DNA from: an uncultured Atopobiaceae bacterium | GTDB lineage: Bacteria; Actinomycetota; Coriobacteriia; Coriobacteriales; Atopobiaceae | Direction of reading: 5' to 3' | Length of the DNA stretch: 64,000 bases | NCBI GenBank assembly: GCA_944320975.1 | Contig: CALUJM010000002.1 | Span: 62,001-126,000 of the forward strand | Shown: positions 11,785-19,927 of the stretch, piece after piece | Layout of the letters: the number at the start of each line of letters is the position of its first letter | Position numbering within the stretch: position 1 is the first letter of the stretch | Made by a program: the position numbers and the translations under genes | The notes under the pieces: model-generated | Seen by the model: only the letters and a program-made list of their open reading frames with translations | Database searches by the model: none | Told to the model about the DNA's origin: nothing

Positions 11785-12564
11785 ATGGGGGAGCGCTCCA
11801 AGGGCTTCGTCGGGGTCTTCGACTCCGGTCTGGGGGGCATCAGCGTGCTGCGCTCGCTGGTGGCCGAGCTCCCGCACGAGGGTTTCCGCTACTTCGGCGA
11901 CTCCGCCCACGCTCCCTATGGTGAGAAGTCCGAAGCCGAGGTGCTCGAGCTCTCCCGCGCGATCGTCGAGCGCTTCCTCGCGGACGGCGCCAAGGCCATC
12001 GTCATCGCCTGCAACACCGCTACCTCCGCCGCCGCGGCGACGCTGCGCGCCGCACATCCCGACGTGCCCATCGTGGGCATAGAACCGGCGCTCAAGCCCG
12101 CTGCGCGCGCCTTCCCGCGCGGTCGGATTCTCGTGATGGCCACTGAGATGACGCTGCAGCTCGACAAGTATCACGACCTCGCGCGCGCCTGGGGAGGGGA
12201 GTGCGAGGTCGTGCCGGTGCCGTGCCCGGGCCTCGCCGCCCGCATCGAGCGCGGCGACCTGGATGCCCCGGACCTCGCGGAGATGATTGAGGGTCTTGTC
12301 GGCAGCTATGCCGGCAGCGTCGATGCCGTGGTCCTGGGCTGCACGCACTATCCCTTTGTGCGCACGCAGATAGAGCGCGTCCTGGGTCCGGGCGTCGCCT
12401 TCTTCGACGGCGGCGCGGGGACGGCGCGCCAGCTCCGTAAGCGCCTTTCCGACGAGGGTCTGCTCGCAGCAGACGGCCACCCCGGTCGCGTCGAATTTGC
12501 CTCGAGCCTCGACACCCCCGACGAGCTGGCGCTTTATAGGTCGTTCTTCCACATGGAGCGATAG
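11785..12564 (+). CDS. murI: Glutamate racemase
   Basis: Supplies D-glutamate for peptidoglycan. 259 residues. Catalytic cysteines are in VIACNTATS (C76) and VLGCTHYP (C186); the substrate loop VFDSGLGGISVL is at the N-terminus. The ATG at 11785 follows GAGGAGGTG; the longer frame from 11371 overlaps the divergent padR gene. A -10-like TATGCT (11749-11754) lies just upstream. Confidence 0.93.
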   Translation: MGERSKGFVGVFDSGLGGISVLRSLVAELPHEGFRYFGDSAHAPYGEKSEAEVLELSRAIVERFLADGAKAIVIACNTATSAAAATLRAAHPDVPIVGIEPALKPAARAFPRGRILVMATEMTLQLDKYHDLARAWGGECEVVPVPCPGLAARIERGDLDAPDLAEMIEGLVGSYAGSVDAVVLGCTHYPFVRTQIERVLGPGVAFFDGGAGTARQLRKRLSDEGLLAADGHPGRVEFASSLDTPDELALYRSFFHMER

Positions 12565-12590
12565 GCGCCAGCGCGGCTTCAGGGAGCACC

Positions 12591-12720
12591 TCATTTGTAG
12601 GGTATTTCAAACAGGGTCGCTAAAGTACTACCAAAGAAGTGCCATTTCTCTACCTGCGGATATTGTGCCTCTCATTTGTAGGGTATTTCGAAAATCGCTG
12701 GGGAAATACCCTACAAATGA
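12591..12720. repeat. TCATTTGTAGGGTATTTC repeats
   Basis: The 18-mer occurs directly at 12591-12608 and 12672-12689 and inverted at 12703-12720, so the last two copies form a hairpin with a 13-base loop. AT-rich against a GC-rich background. The 266-base gap between murI and the reductase gene holds nothing else recognisable. Confidence 0.85.
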
Positions 12721-12830
12721 CCTTTTGCCGATTTACGGCGCCCCGTCGAGTGGTGCCGGGGTGCATCGGCCGCAACTGGGGGAACAATCCTCCCAGATGC
12801 CGGCGCCGCCGGCCGTGAGAGGGGGATCCG

Positions 12831-14753
12831 ATGTTCGACCACCTGTTCAGCCCGTTCAAGGTTCGCGGCCTCGAGCTCAAGAACCGCATTGTCATGCCCG
12901 CCATGGGGACGCGCTTCTGCGAGGACCGCTTCATCACGCAGCGGCTCATCGACTATCACGTGGCACGCGCCAAGGCCGGATGCGCCCTCAACATCGTCGA
13001 GGTCTCGAGCGTGCACACGCCGAGCGCCCCGAGCATGTTCGTCTCCCTCTCCGAGGACTGCTACGTCGAGGGGCACCGCCGCCTCGTCGATGCCATCCAC
13101 GCCGCGGGCGGCACGGCGGGCGTGCAGCTCTGGCAGGGCTCGATCGCCGTTGGCATGGACCGCTCCGCGCAGATGCTCGTCGCCTCCGACCTGCCGCTCG
13201 CCCCGGGCTTCACGCTGCCGGCCGTCACCCATGAGCAGATCGACGAGATCGTGACCTGCTTCGGCGAGGCCGCCCGCCGCGCCCGCGAGGCTGGCTACGA
13301 CTGCGTGGAGTTCCACTGCGCGCACAACTACCTGCCGCACTCCTTCCTCTCCGGCGGCATCAACCACCGCACGGACGAGTACGGCGGCAGCCTGGAGAAC
13401 CGCGCCCGCTTCCCGCTGGCCTGCATCCGCGCCATCCGCGCGGCCATCGGTGACGACATGGCCCTGCTCATGCGCATCGACGCGCACGACGACTTCCTCG
13501 AGGGCGGCATGACCATCGAGGACACCATCGAGTTCTGCCGCTGGGCAGCCGAGGCCGGAGTGGACGTGCTCGACGTCTCGCGCGGCAACATCATCTCGGC
13601 CGCCAACGCCTACGAGGTCCCGCCGATCGACCTGCCGCCCGCCTTCAACATCGACAACGCCGCCCGCATCCGCCGCGAGACCGGCGTGCCCACCATCGGC
13701 GTCGGGCGCATCAACACCCCGCAGCTCGCCGAGGACATCCTCGCGCAGGACAAGGTCGACCTCGTGGTCATGGGCCGTGCCCAGCTCGCCGACCCGGACT
13801 TCGTGGCCAAGGCGCGCGAGGGTCGCGTCGACGACATCGTCTACTGCGTGGGCTGCGACCAGGGCTGCCTGGACGGCTTCGCGGACATGGAGCACTTCGA
13901 GGCCATCACGTGCCTGCGCAACCCCGCGCTCGGGCACGAGACCGACTGGGCGCTCGTCCCCGCCGCGACTCCCAAGCGCGTCGCCGTGGTCGGCGCGGGC
14001 ATGGCAGGCCTCGTCGCCGCTCAGACGCTCAAGCTGCGGGGACACGAGCCGGTGGTCTTCGAGGCATCCGACCGCCTGGGCGGGCAGTTCGTGACAGCGG
14101 GCATGGCGCCGGGCAAGGCCGAGATGGCCGCTGCCGCGCGCTCCCAGGGTGAGCAGGTCGAGCGCCTGGGCGTCGAGGTGCGCCTCAACGCGCCGTTCAC
14201 GCCCGAGACGCTCGCGGCCGAGAAGTTCGACGAGCTCATCATCGCCAACGGCGCAGAGCCTCTGACGCTGGGCCTTGCGGACAAGGGCGCGCTCGTGGCC
14301 GTGGACGTGCTCGAGGGACGCGTCGCGGTGCCGGAGGGCCCCGCCGTGGTCGTCGGCGGCGGGCTGGTGGGCCTCGAGGTCGCGGACCTTCTCGCCAGCG
14401 CGGGCCATCCCGTCACGGTGGTGGAGATGCTCGACCAGGCGGGGGCCGACCTCGGCGCGGCGCGCAAGTCCATGGTGCTCATGAAGATGGCCCAGCTCGG
14501 GGTGGACATTCGCGCCAAGACCACGTTCAAGGAGCTCGCTGACGGCGGCGCGGTGGTCGAGAAGGACGGCGCCACCGAGACGCTGCCCGGAACCGTTGTG
14601 GTGGCGGTGGGCTCGCGCTCCGTCGACAACGCCGCGCTTCTCGCCGCGGCGGAAGCGGCCGGCGTGCCCGTTCACGTGATCGGCGACGCCAAGAGCCCGC
14701 GCCGCGCGCTCGATGCTACGCGCGAGGGCTTCCTCACCGCCAAGGACCTGTAG
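12831..14753 (+). CDS. NADH:flavin oxidoreductase of the dienoyl-CoA reductase (FadH/enoate reductase) type
   Basis: A 640-residue three-domain enzyme. Residues 1-330 are an old-yellow-enzyme TIM barrel binding FMN (FHCAHNYLPHSFLSGGINHR, DEYGGSLENR). Cysteines C339, C342, C346 and C361 fit the 4Fe-4S site of the family. From about residue 383 an FAD/NAD domain begins (VAVVGAGMAGLVAA), with a second nucleotide motif VVVGGGLVGLEVADLL. Such enzymes reduce C=C bonds of enoates or dienoyl-CoA; steroid and bile-acid oxidoreductases of gut bacteria belong to the same family, so the substrate stays open. GAGAGGGGG precedes the ATG. Confidence 0.85.
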   Translation: MFDHLFSPFKVRGLELKNRIVMPAMGTRFCEDRFITQRLIDYHVARAKAGCALNIVEVSSVHTPSAPSMFVSLSEDCYVEGHRRLVDAIHAAGGTAGVQLWQGSIAVGMDRSAQMLVASDLPLAPGFTLPAVTHEQIDEIVTCFGEAARRAREAGYDCVEFHCAHNYLPHSFLSGGINHRTDEYGGSLENRARFPLACIRAIRAAIGDDMALLMRIDAHDDFLEGGMTIEDTIEFCRWAAEAGVDVLDVSRGNIISAANAYEVPPIDLPPAFNIDNAARIRRETGVPTIGVGRINTPQLAEDILAQDKVDLVVMGRAQLADPDFVAKAREGRVDDIVYCVGCDQGCLDGFADMEHFEAITCLRNPALGHETDWALVPAATPKRVAVVGAGMAGLVAAQTLKLRGHEPVVFEASDRLGGQFVTAGMAPGKAEMAAAARSQGEQVERLGVEVRLNAPFTPETLAAEKFDELIIANGAEPLTLGLADKGALVAVDVLEGRVAVPEGPAVVVGGGLVGLEVADLLASAGHPVTVVEMLDQAGADLGAARKSMVLMKMAQLGVDIRAKTTFKELADGGAVVEKDGATETLPGTVVVAVGSRSVDNAALLAAAEAAGVPVHVIGDAKSPRRALDATREGFLTAKDL

Positions 14754-14772
14754 GGTCTCCTCGCACAGAAAG

Positions 14773-14951
14773 GCCCACACTCATGAGTGCGGGCCGGAAG
14801 TGCGGGCAGTTTTGGATGGGTGGCGGCTCGAGTGCGGGCCGTCACTCGCATTTTGCGCTCGAGTGCGGGCATCAAGTGAGCGCCGGCACGCACTTGAGGC
14901 GCGGGGCGAGAAGTGCGGGCGGCCTCCTGGGAAACGCCGAGAAGTGCGGGC
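14773..14951. repeat. AGTGCGGGC repeat cluster
   Basis: AGTGCGGGC occurs at 14786, 14799, 14831, 14862, 14912 and 14943 with irregular spacing. The first copy is the right arm of a palindrome (GCCCACACTCATGAGTGCGGGC, one mismatch, 14773-14794, described here by its 10-base arms). The cluster fills the gap between two convergent genes. Confidence 0.75.
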
Positions 14952-14992
14952 GGGCGGCTATTTGAGATGCGCGCGGCCCGCCGTCCTTCTCG

Positions 14993-15877
14993 CTAGACGC
15001 GCTTCTTGCCCCAGAAGAACAGGGCCACGGTGCCGGGCCCGGTGTGCACGCCGATGGTGGCGCCGATGGGGAAGACCTCGACCTTGCCGTCGAGCTTGGG
15101 GAAGCGCTCCTCCACGCGCGCGGCGACCTCGAGGGCGTCGGCCTTGCACTCCGACTGGCTGATGTAGCACTTGCCGGAGTAGTCGAGGCCGCCCTCGGCG
15201 AGCTCCTCCATCTTCTCGACCACGCGGTTGATGGCCTTGGCCTTGGTGCGGATCTTCTCCCTCACGGCGAGCGAGCCGTCGGGCGCGACGTCCATCACGG
15301 GGCAGATCTTGAGCATGCCGCCCACGAGGCCCGCCGCCTTGGAGATGCGGCCTCCGCGGATGAAAAACGTCAGGTCGGACGAGAAGAACCAGTGCTGGAC
15401 CTCGTTTCTGTGCTCCTCGGCCCAGGCGGCGAGCTCGGCCGCGCCCATGCCGGAGTCGCGCAGCTCGGCGAGCTTGTCCATCAGCAGGCCGTAGCCAGAG
15501 GACGCGGCGAGCGAGTCCACCACGTAGACGTGGCGGTCCGGGTACTTCTCGGCCAGCTGGTCGCGCGCGGCGCAGGCGGAGTTGAAGGTGCCGGAGATGC
15601 CGGAGGAGAGCGTCACGTGCACGACGTCCTGGCCAGCGGCAAGGTACGGCTCGAAGTGCGCCATGTAGTCGCCGGCGCTGATCTGGGAGGTCTTGGCGTC
15701 GGCGCCCGCGAGCATCTTGGCGTAGAGCTGGGCTGGCGGGTTGGTGGCGCCGAAGTCGTCCTTGCAGACCTTGCCGTCGAGGTAGTAGTTGAAGAAGAGG
15801 TACTTGATGTCGCGCGCCTCGAGCCAGTCGCGCGTGACGTCGGCGGTGGAGCAGCAGCTGAGAACGTAGCCGGGCAT
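14993..15877 (-). CDS. DegV-family fatty-acid-binding protein
   Basis: A 294-residue two-domain protein of the DegV/FakB family, which binds a fatty acid for phosphorylation by a FakA-type kinase. Matching blocks are LSCCSTADVT at the N-terminus, TLSSGISGTFNSA, and FFIRGGRISKAAGLVGGMLKICPV. The start at 15877 has GAGGGAGACT upstream; the frame from 15901 adds eight residues without a site. The partner kinase is not in the window. Divergent from pepF. Confidence 0.88.
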   Translation of the reverse strand: MPGYVLSCCSTADVTRDWLEARDIKYLFFNYYLDGKVCKDDFGATNPPAQLYAKMLAGADAKTSQISAGDYMAHFEPYLAAGQDVVHVTLSSGISGTFNSACAARDQLAEKYPDRHVYVVDSLAASSGYGLLMDKLAELRDSGMGAAELAAWAEEHRNEVQHWFFSSDLTFFIRGGRISKAAGLVGGMLKICPVMDVAPDGSLAVREKIRTKAKAINRVVEKMEELAEGGLDYSGKCYISQSECKADALEVAARVEERFPKLDGKVEVFPIGATIGVHTGPGTVALFFWGKKRV

Positions 15878-15972
15878 ATAGTCTCCCTCTGACGGGTACA
15901 ATACCGTCTCGAATCATAGCCGAAACCGCCCGCGCCGGACCGTGGCGCGGGCGCAGCGAAGGAGGTTCCCCC

Positions 15973-17688
15973 GTGACCGAGTCCGTGAAGTTCAAGGACA
16001 TGCCCTACGAGCGCCCCGACCTCGAGGCCGTGAAGGCGGAGTACGCCCGCCTCGCCGCCGCGCTCGCCGACGCCGAGACCCCCGAGGCCGCCGAGGCGGC
16101 GTTCCTGGAGAAGGACCAGCTCGACCGTCACACGCAGACGGCCGCCGAGCTCGCGATGATCCGCCACGTCATCGACACGCGCGACGAGTTCTACGACGCC
16201 GAAGCCTCCTTCTGGGACGAGGCCCAGCCCGAGCTCCAGCAGGCGGCGGACGCCTTCACCGCGGCCCTTCTCTCCTCGCCCTTCCGCGCGCAGCTGGAGG
16301 AGAAGTACGGCACGCTGCTCTTTGCCCAGGCCGAGCAGGAGCGCCGCACCATCAAGCCGGAGATCGTCGAGGACATGAAGCGCGAGAACGCCCTCGCGCA
16401 GGAGTACGTGAAGCTCATCGCCTCCGCACAGATCCCCTTCGAGGGCGGCACCTACACGCTCTCGCAGCTCACGCCGTTCAAGAAGTCCGCGGACGACGCC
16501 CAGCGCCTCGCCGCGTGGAAGGCTGAGGGGCTCTGGTACAAGGAGCACCAGGCCGACTTCGACCGCATCTACGACGAGCTCACCCACGTGCGCGACGCCA
16601 TGGGCAAGAAGCTCGGCTACAAGGACTACCTGCCGCTGGGCTACGACCGCATGGGACGCCTCTCCTACGGCCGCGAGGACGTGGAGCGCTTCCGCGAGGC
16701 CGTGCGCACCTACGTGGTGCCGCTGGCCGACAAGATCTATCGCGCGCAGGGCTCCCGCCTGGGCGTGGAGTACCCGCTCTCCTTCGCCGACGAGGCGCTC
16801 TCCTTCCGCTCCGGCAACCCCGCGCCGCGCGGGGGCGCCGACGACGTGCTCGAGGCCGGCCGCACCTTCTACCGCGCGCTGAGCCCCGAGACCGGCGTCT
16901 TCTTCGATATGATGCTCGACCGCGGCCTCATGGACGTCCTCTCCACCGAGGGCAAGGCCGGCGGCGGCTTCATGACGCAGATCCCCGACTACAACGTCCC
17001 CTTCATCTTTGCCAACTTCAACGGCACGCAGGGCGACGTCGAGGTGGTCACGCACGAGGCGGGCCACGCGTTCTCCTACTACATGAACACCGACAAGACC
17101 CCGATCGGCCTCTCCATGCCCTCGATGGAGGCCTGCGAGGTCCACTCGATGTCCATGGAGTTCATGGCCTGGCCGTGGGCCGAGGAGTTCTTCGGCGATG
17201 ACGCGCGCAAGTACCGCTACGCGCACCTGGCCGGCGCCATCACCTTCCTGCCGTACGGCACGATGGTCGACCACTTCCAGCACGAGGTCTACGAGCACCC
17301 CGAGATGACGCCCGCCGAGCGCCACGCCACCTGGAAGCGCCTGCTCGGCGTCTACATGCCGTGGATGCGCCTCGACGGCGACATCCCGTTCTACGCGGAC
17401 GGCGAGGGCTGGCAGCGCCAGAGCCACATCTACGAGAACCCGCTCTATTACATCGACTACTGCCTCGCGCAGACGGTGGCGCTCGAGTTCTGGGCCATGT
17501 CGCAGGATGACTTCGCGAACGCCTGGGAGCACTACATGGCCTACACGCGCCAGGGCGGCACGCGCGCCTTCACGGACCTTCTGGCCCACGCGGGCATGAC
17601 CTCGCCCTTCGACGACGGCTGCCTCAAGGGCATCTGCGAGCGCGCCACCGCCTGGCTCGAGTCCTACGACCTGACCGGCATCGCGTAG
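15973..17688 (+). CDS. pepF: M3-family oligoendopeptidase
   Basis: Cytosolic zinc peptidase that trims imported oligopeptides. The zinc motif H361-E-A-G-H365 lies in VVTHEAGHAFSYYM, with the downstream metal-ligand region MEACEVHSMSMEFM. 571 residues, normal for PepF-like members. The start is GTG with AAGGAGG 7 bases upstream. Together with the peptide transporter at 22-29.5 kb it indicates a peptide-using lifestyle. Confidence 0.9.
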   Translation: MTESVKFKDMPYERPDLEAVKAEYARLAAALADAETPEAAEAAFLEKDQLDRHTQTAAELAMIRHVIDTRDEFYDAEASFWDEAQPELQQAADAFTAALLSSPFRAQLEEKYGTLLFAQAEQERRTIKPEIVEDMKRENALAQEYVKLIASAQIPFEGGTYTLSQLTPFKKSADDAQRLAAWKAEGLWYKEHQADFDRIYDELTHVRDAMGKKLGYKDYLPLGYDRMGRLSYGREDVERFREAVRTYVVPLADKIYRAQGSRLGVEYPLSFADEALSFRSGNPAPRGGADDVLEAGRTFYRALSPETGVFFDMMLDRGLMDVLSTEGKAGGGFMTQIPDYNVPFIFANFNGTQGDVEVVTHEAGHAFSYYMNTDKTPIGLSMPSMEACEVHSMSMEFMAWPWAEEFFGDDARKYRYAHLAGAITFLPYGTMVDHFQHEVYEHPEMTPAERHATWKRLLGVYMPWMRLDGDIPFYADGEGWQRQSHIYENPLYYIDYCLAQTVALEFWAMSQDDFANAWEHYMAYTRQGGTRAFTDLLAHAGMTSPFDDGCLKGICERATAWLESYDLTGIA

Positions 17689-17699
17689 CAGACGAGGAG

Positions 17700-17789
17700 G
17701 TGCGGCGGTGTGACAATTAGGACAGGTTAAATTGTCACACGCTCTGCTGTGTGACAATTTAACCTGTCCTAATTGTCACACCGCCGCAC
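17700..17789. repeat. REP pair (REPIN-like palindrome) with extended arms
   Basis: Two 31-bp REP units (17709-17739 and 17750-17780; TGTGACAATTAGGACAGG... type) in inverted orientation around GCTCTGCT. The pairing continues 9 bases outward on both sides (GTGCGGCGG/CCGCCGCAC) into sequence not shared with other copies. Lies between pepF and the next gene. Confidence 0.9.
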
Positions 17790-17806
17790 GGAAAGGCGAG
17801 AAGAAC

Positions 17807-18325
17807 GTGAGGAAGAAGGCGCGCGAGCGGCTCAAGGACTTCGGTCCGGACGACAACGGCAAGATGGCCTATCTCGGCGACCACGTGCGCCTGGCGGACG
17901 GCCACGACCGGCGCCGCCTGCTCAGGGCGCTCTGGGCGGCGTGCGGCCTGGCCGTCGTCGCCGTCGTGGGCGCCTCGCTCGCCAACCCGGCGGGGCTCTC
18001 CGGCTGCCCCTACGTCGTGCTGCCCTACATGCTGCAGTTCGTGGCGCTCGTGTGGGTGCTCTGGGGCATGGGCCGGCTCTCCGTTGCCGGCGAGCGGGTG
18101 CGCGCCTACGTGCGCGACGAGACCGTGGGGGCGCTGCCGCTGCGCTGCGTCGTGGCGGCCGCCCTGGGACTTGTGGCGGCGGCGGGGGAGGTCGTGCTCC
18201 TGGCGACCTCCGGGACCGCCCCCGCAGCGGCCGACTTCGCGTTTCTCGCCTGCGAGGTCGTTGCCGTGGCGGCGCTTGTCGCCCTGCGCCGCGCCTGCCT
18301 CGACACCGCCTGGGAGCCCGCGTGA
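17807..18325 (+). CDS. Unrecognised four-helix membrane protein
   Basis: About 172 residues from the GTG at 17807. A charged N-terminus (KKARERLKDFGPDDNGK) is followed by four hydrophobic segments, near residues 42-60, 66-87, 107-130 and 138-157. The frame extends upstream through the REP palindrome, so the start must lie after it; GTG 17807 has a weak GAAAGG site and ATG 17864 is the alternative. The stop overlaps the next gene's GTG. A membrane protein coupled to an HTH-TPR regulator suggests a sensing or export role, but I do not recognise the family. Confidence 0.6.
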   Translation: MRKKARERLKDFGPDDNGKMAYLGDHVRLADGHDRRRLLRALWAACGLAVVAVVGASLANPAGLSGCPYVVLPYMLQFVALVWVLWGMGRLSVAGERVRAYVRDETVGALPLRCVVAAALGLVAAAGEVVLLATSGTAPAAADFAFLACEVVAVAALVALRRACLDTAWEPA

Positions 18326-19521
18326 TCGCCGGGGTCGGCGCGCTCGTCCGCCGCGAGCGCCTCGCGCGCGACTGGAGCCTCAAGGGGCTCGCGCACGGCA
18401 TCTGCGCCGTGTCGTACCTGTCCAAGATCGAGCGTGGCGAGGCCGATCCCAGCCCTGAGGTTACGAGTGCCCTGCTCGAACGCCTCGGCATCGCGTGGCA
18501 CGACGACGAGGCGTTTCTCGCCCGCGTGCGCGACGTGCTGGACCGCGGCTACGACGCCCTCCTCTCCTTTGACGAGGCGGCGTTCCCGGCGCTCACCGCG
18601 GAGCTCGCCGACCTCGCGGCCGACCTTGCGACGAGCCCGCTCGTGGCGGAGGCCTCGCTGCTCGAGGGTCTTCTCGCCAAGCCCGCCCGGCCGGTGGAGC
18701 CCGAACTCGAGGTCCTTCTCGACGGGAGGCTGCTGGGCTTGCAGCGCCTCGCTCAGGGGCGCTTTGATGACGCCCTCAGGCTCAACCCCTGCGCGCACGC
18801 ATACCTTCAGGCCGGCGCGGCGGCCTACGAGAGCGGCGAGAAGAACTACGTCCCGGCGATCGACCTCCTCCGGCAGGCCTATGAGCTGGCCGCGCGGGAG
18901 GGCCGGGCGCGTGTGATGCTCTCGGCCAAGGTCTTCCTGGGCAACTGCTACTGCAACCAGCTCGACTTCGAGAACATGGAGGTCGAGTACCGCGTCGCCA
19001 GCCGGCTGGCACGAACGCTGGGCGAGAAGGACATGCTGCGGACGATCTCCTACAACACCGCGTCCGCCCACGCCGAGTGCGGCCACTTCGAGCGGGCCTA
19101 CGCGTTCTTCTCGACGCTCGAGGACCCGAGCGCGCTCGACCTGCACAAGCTCGCGGTGTGCTGCGAGGGGCTGGGGCGGCGCGACGAGGCGCTCGCGGCG
19201 CTCGACCGCGTGCCCGAGGCGCAGCGCGAGCCGCGCACCGAGGTGGGGGATGACCTTGCGGGCGAACTCTGCGACGTGGTGCGCTTTCGCCTGGAGCACC
19301 CCGACTACCTGCATCGCCCCGAGTACGGCAAGGCGCTGCTCGCCGTCTTTGCGCGCTGCCGGGCGGAGCTGCCCATCGGCTTCGCGGCGTTCCACCTGCC
19401 GTGGGTCCTCGAGTGGCACACGGCCAACCGCCAGTACCGCGCCGCCTTCGAGCTCGAGCGCGACTTCCCGCTCAAGCTCCCCGCGGTCGTTGAATACGAC
19501 GGCGTGAGCGGGGTACAATAA
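18322..19521 (+). CDS. XRE-family regulator with TPR-like sensor domain
   Basis: 399 residues. The N-terminal HTH (residues 5-60: VRRERLARDWSLKGLAH, VSYLSKIERGEADPSPEV) is followed by about 330 residues of helical repeats. This is the architecture of RRNPP-type regulators that bind small peptides (Rgg/PlcR/PrgX group). The GTG start overlaps the preceding TGA, so it is coupled to the membrane protein gene. No small pheromone gene was recognised nearby. Peptide binding is family inference only. Confidence 0.75.
   Translation: MIAGVGALVRRERLARDWSLKGLAHGICAVSYLSKIERGEADPSPEVTSALLERLGIAWHDDEAFLARVRDVLDRGYDALLSFDEAAFPALTAELADLAADLATSPLVAEASLLEGLLAKPARPVEPELEVLLDGRLLGLQRLAQGRFDDALRLNPCAHAYLQAGAAAYESGEKNYVPAIDLLRQAYELAAREGRARVMLSAKVFLGNCYCNQLDFENMEVEYRVASRLARTLGEKDMLRTISYNTASAHAECGHFERAYAFFSTLEDPSALDLHKLAVCCEGLGRRDEALAALDRVPEAQREPRTEVGDDLAGELCDVVRFRLEHPDYLHRPEYGKALLAVFARCRAELPIGFAAFHLPWVLEWHTANRQYRAAFELERDFPLKLPAVVEYDGVSGVQ
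19490..19519 (+). promoter_or_regulatory. Promoter candidate for an antisense RNA
   Basis: -35 TTGAAT (19490-19495), 18-base spacer, -10 TACAAT (19514-19519), at the very end of the regulator gene. The only thing downstream on this strand is a hairpin 55 bases away, facing the small hydrophobic gene on the other strand. Confidence 0.5.
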
Positions 19522-19525
19522 GAGG

Positions 19526-19605
19526 GACGGCAGGGCCCGCAGTGGAATGGGGGCCGCGCTCGATAGGACTTCAGGGGACCGTTAGTTCAGTGGCTAACGG
19601 TCCCC
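19526..19605 (+). ncRNA. Candidate antisense RNA of a type I toxin-antitoxin locus
   Basis: Predicted transcript of about 80 bases from the promoter at 19490-19519 to the hairpin at 19574-19605. It converges with the mRNA of the 39-residue peptide and overlaps its 3' end and stop codon. This is the layout of Fst-type par loci, where toxin mRNA and antisense RNA share a bidirectional terminator. No transcript evidence exists; the call is inference from layout. Confidence 0.35.
19574..19605. terminator. Shared bidirectional hairpin
   Basis: Perfect 12-base arms GGGGACCGTTAG/CTAACGGTCCCC with an 8-base loop. The peptide's stop codon lies inside the right arm. U-runs are weak on both sides. Confidence 0.7.
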
Positions 19606-19713
19606 GTCCGTTTCGTCGCCTGACTCGCTCGTCGCGGACAGAAACCTGATGACACCTGCGGCAAGGCTGAGCACTGCCCCAGCCAGCTTGAGGAGAGCAA
19701 TCAAAAGGTCCAT
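19594..19713 (-). CDS. 39-residue hydrophobic peptide, candidate Fst-like type I toxin
   Basis: Residues 1-24 form one transmembrane segment (MDLLIALLKLAGAVLSLAAG onward) and the rest is a charged tail rich in Asp, Glu and Ser ending in Arg. This matches the general form of Fst/Ldr toxins: short N-terminus, one helix, charged C-terminus. The ribosome site GAAAGGAGGTGA is an almost full complement of the 16S rRNA tail, unusually strong for such a small gene. A minus-strand -10 (TACAAT, 19777-19782) would give a short mRNA. The frame extends 33 codons upstream but without a site. Gene and function are predictions from sequence features. Confidence 0.5.
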   Translation of the reverse strand: MDLLIALLKLAGAVLSLAAGVIRFLSATSESGDETDGDR

Positions 19714-19927
19714 GAGGCCGTCACCTCCTTTCGGAGGGCGCGGCCCGACGATGCGGAGCCCTGCCGCGGTGTGGGGATTGTACCCAAAGCCATGAATTTC
19801 TCTCATAGGCATCGACTAAGCTTCGGTCAGAACTGATTTGCTTGGTGCTTTTTCCCAAAAACATCGCCGCTTTTCTCGCTTAAGGCACCGTCATACTTAA
19901 GATGGGCAACGAGAAGGACGGTGAGAC

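Noticed and set aside
12831..14753. Bile-acid operon gene (BaiCD-like)
   Set aside because: Family resemblance only; no other bai-type gene is adjacent.
14773..14951. CRISPR array
   Set aside because: Repeats are only 9 bases, irregularly spaced, and no cas gene is near. No CRISPR was seen anywhere in the window.
17732..17806. Apparent Cys-rich N-terminus (CDNLTCPNCHT) that looks like a zinc finger
   Set aside because: It is the REP repeat read in frame; the same peptide appears at each REP copy in several frames.
19574..19605. tRNA-like string (GTTAGTTCAGTGGCTAAC)
   Set aside because: It is the loop side of a perfect 12-bp hairpin; no acceptor stem, anticodon arm or CCA region exists.
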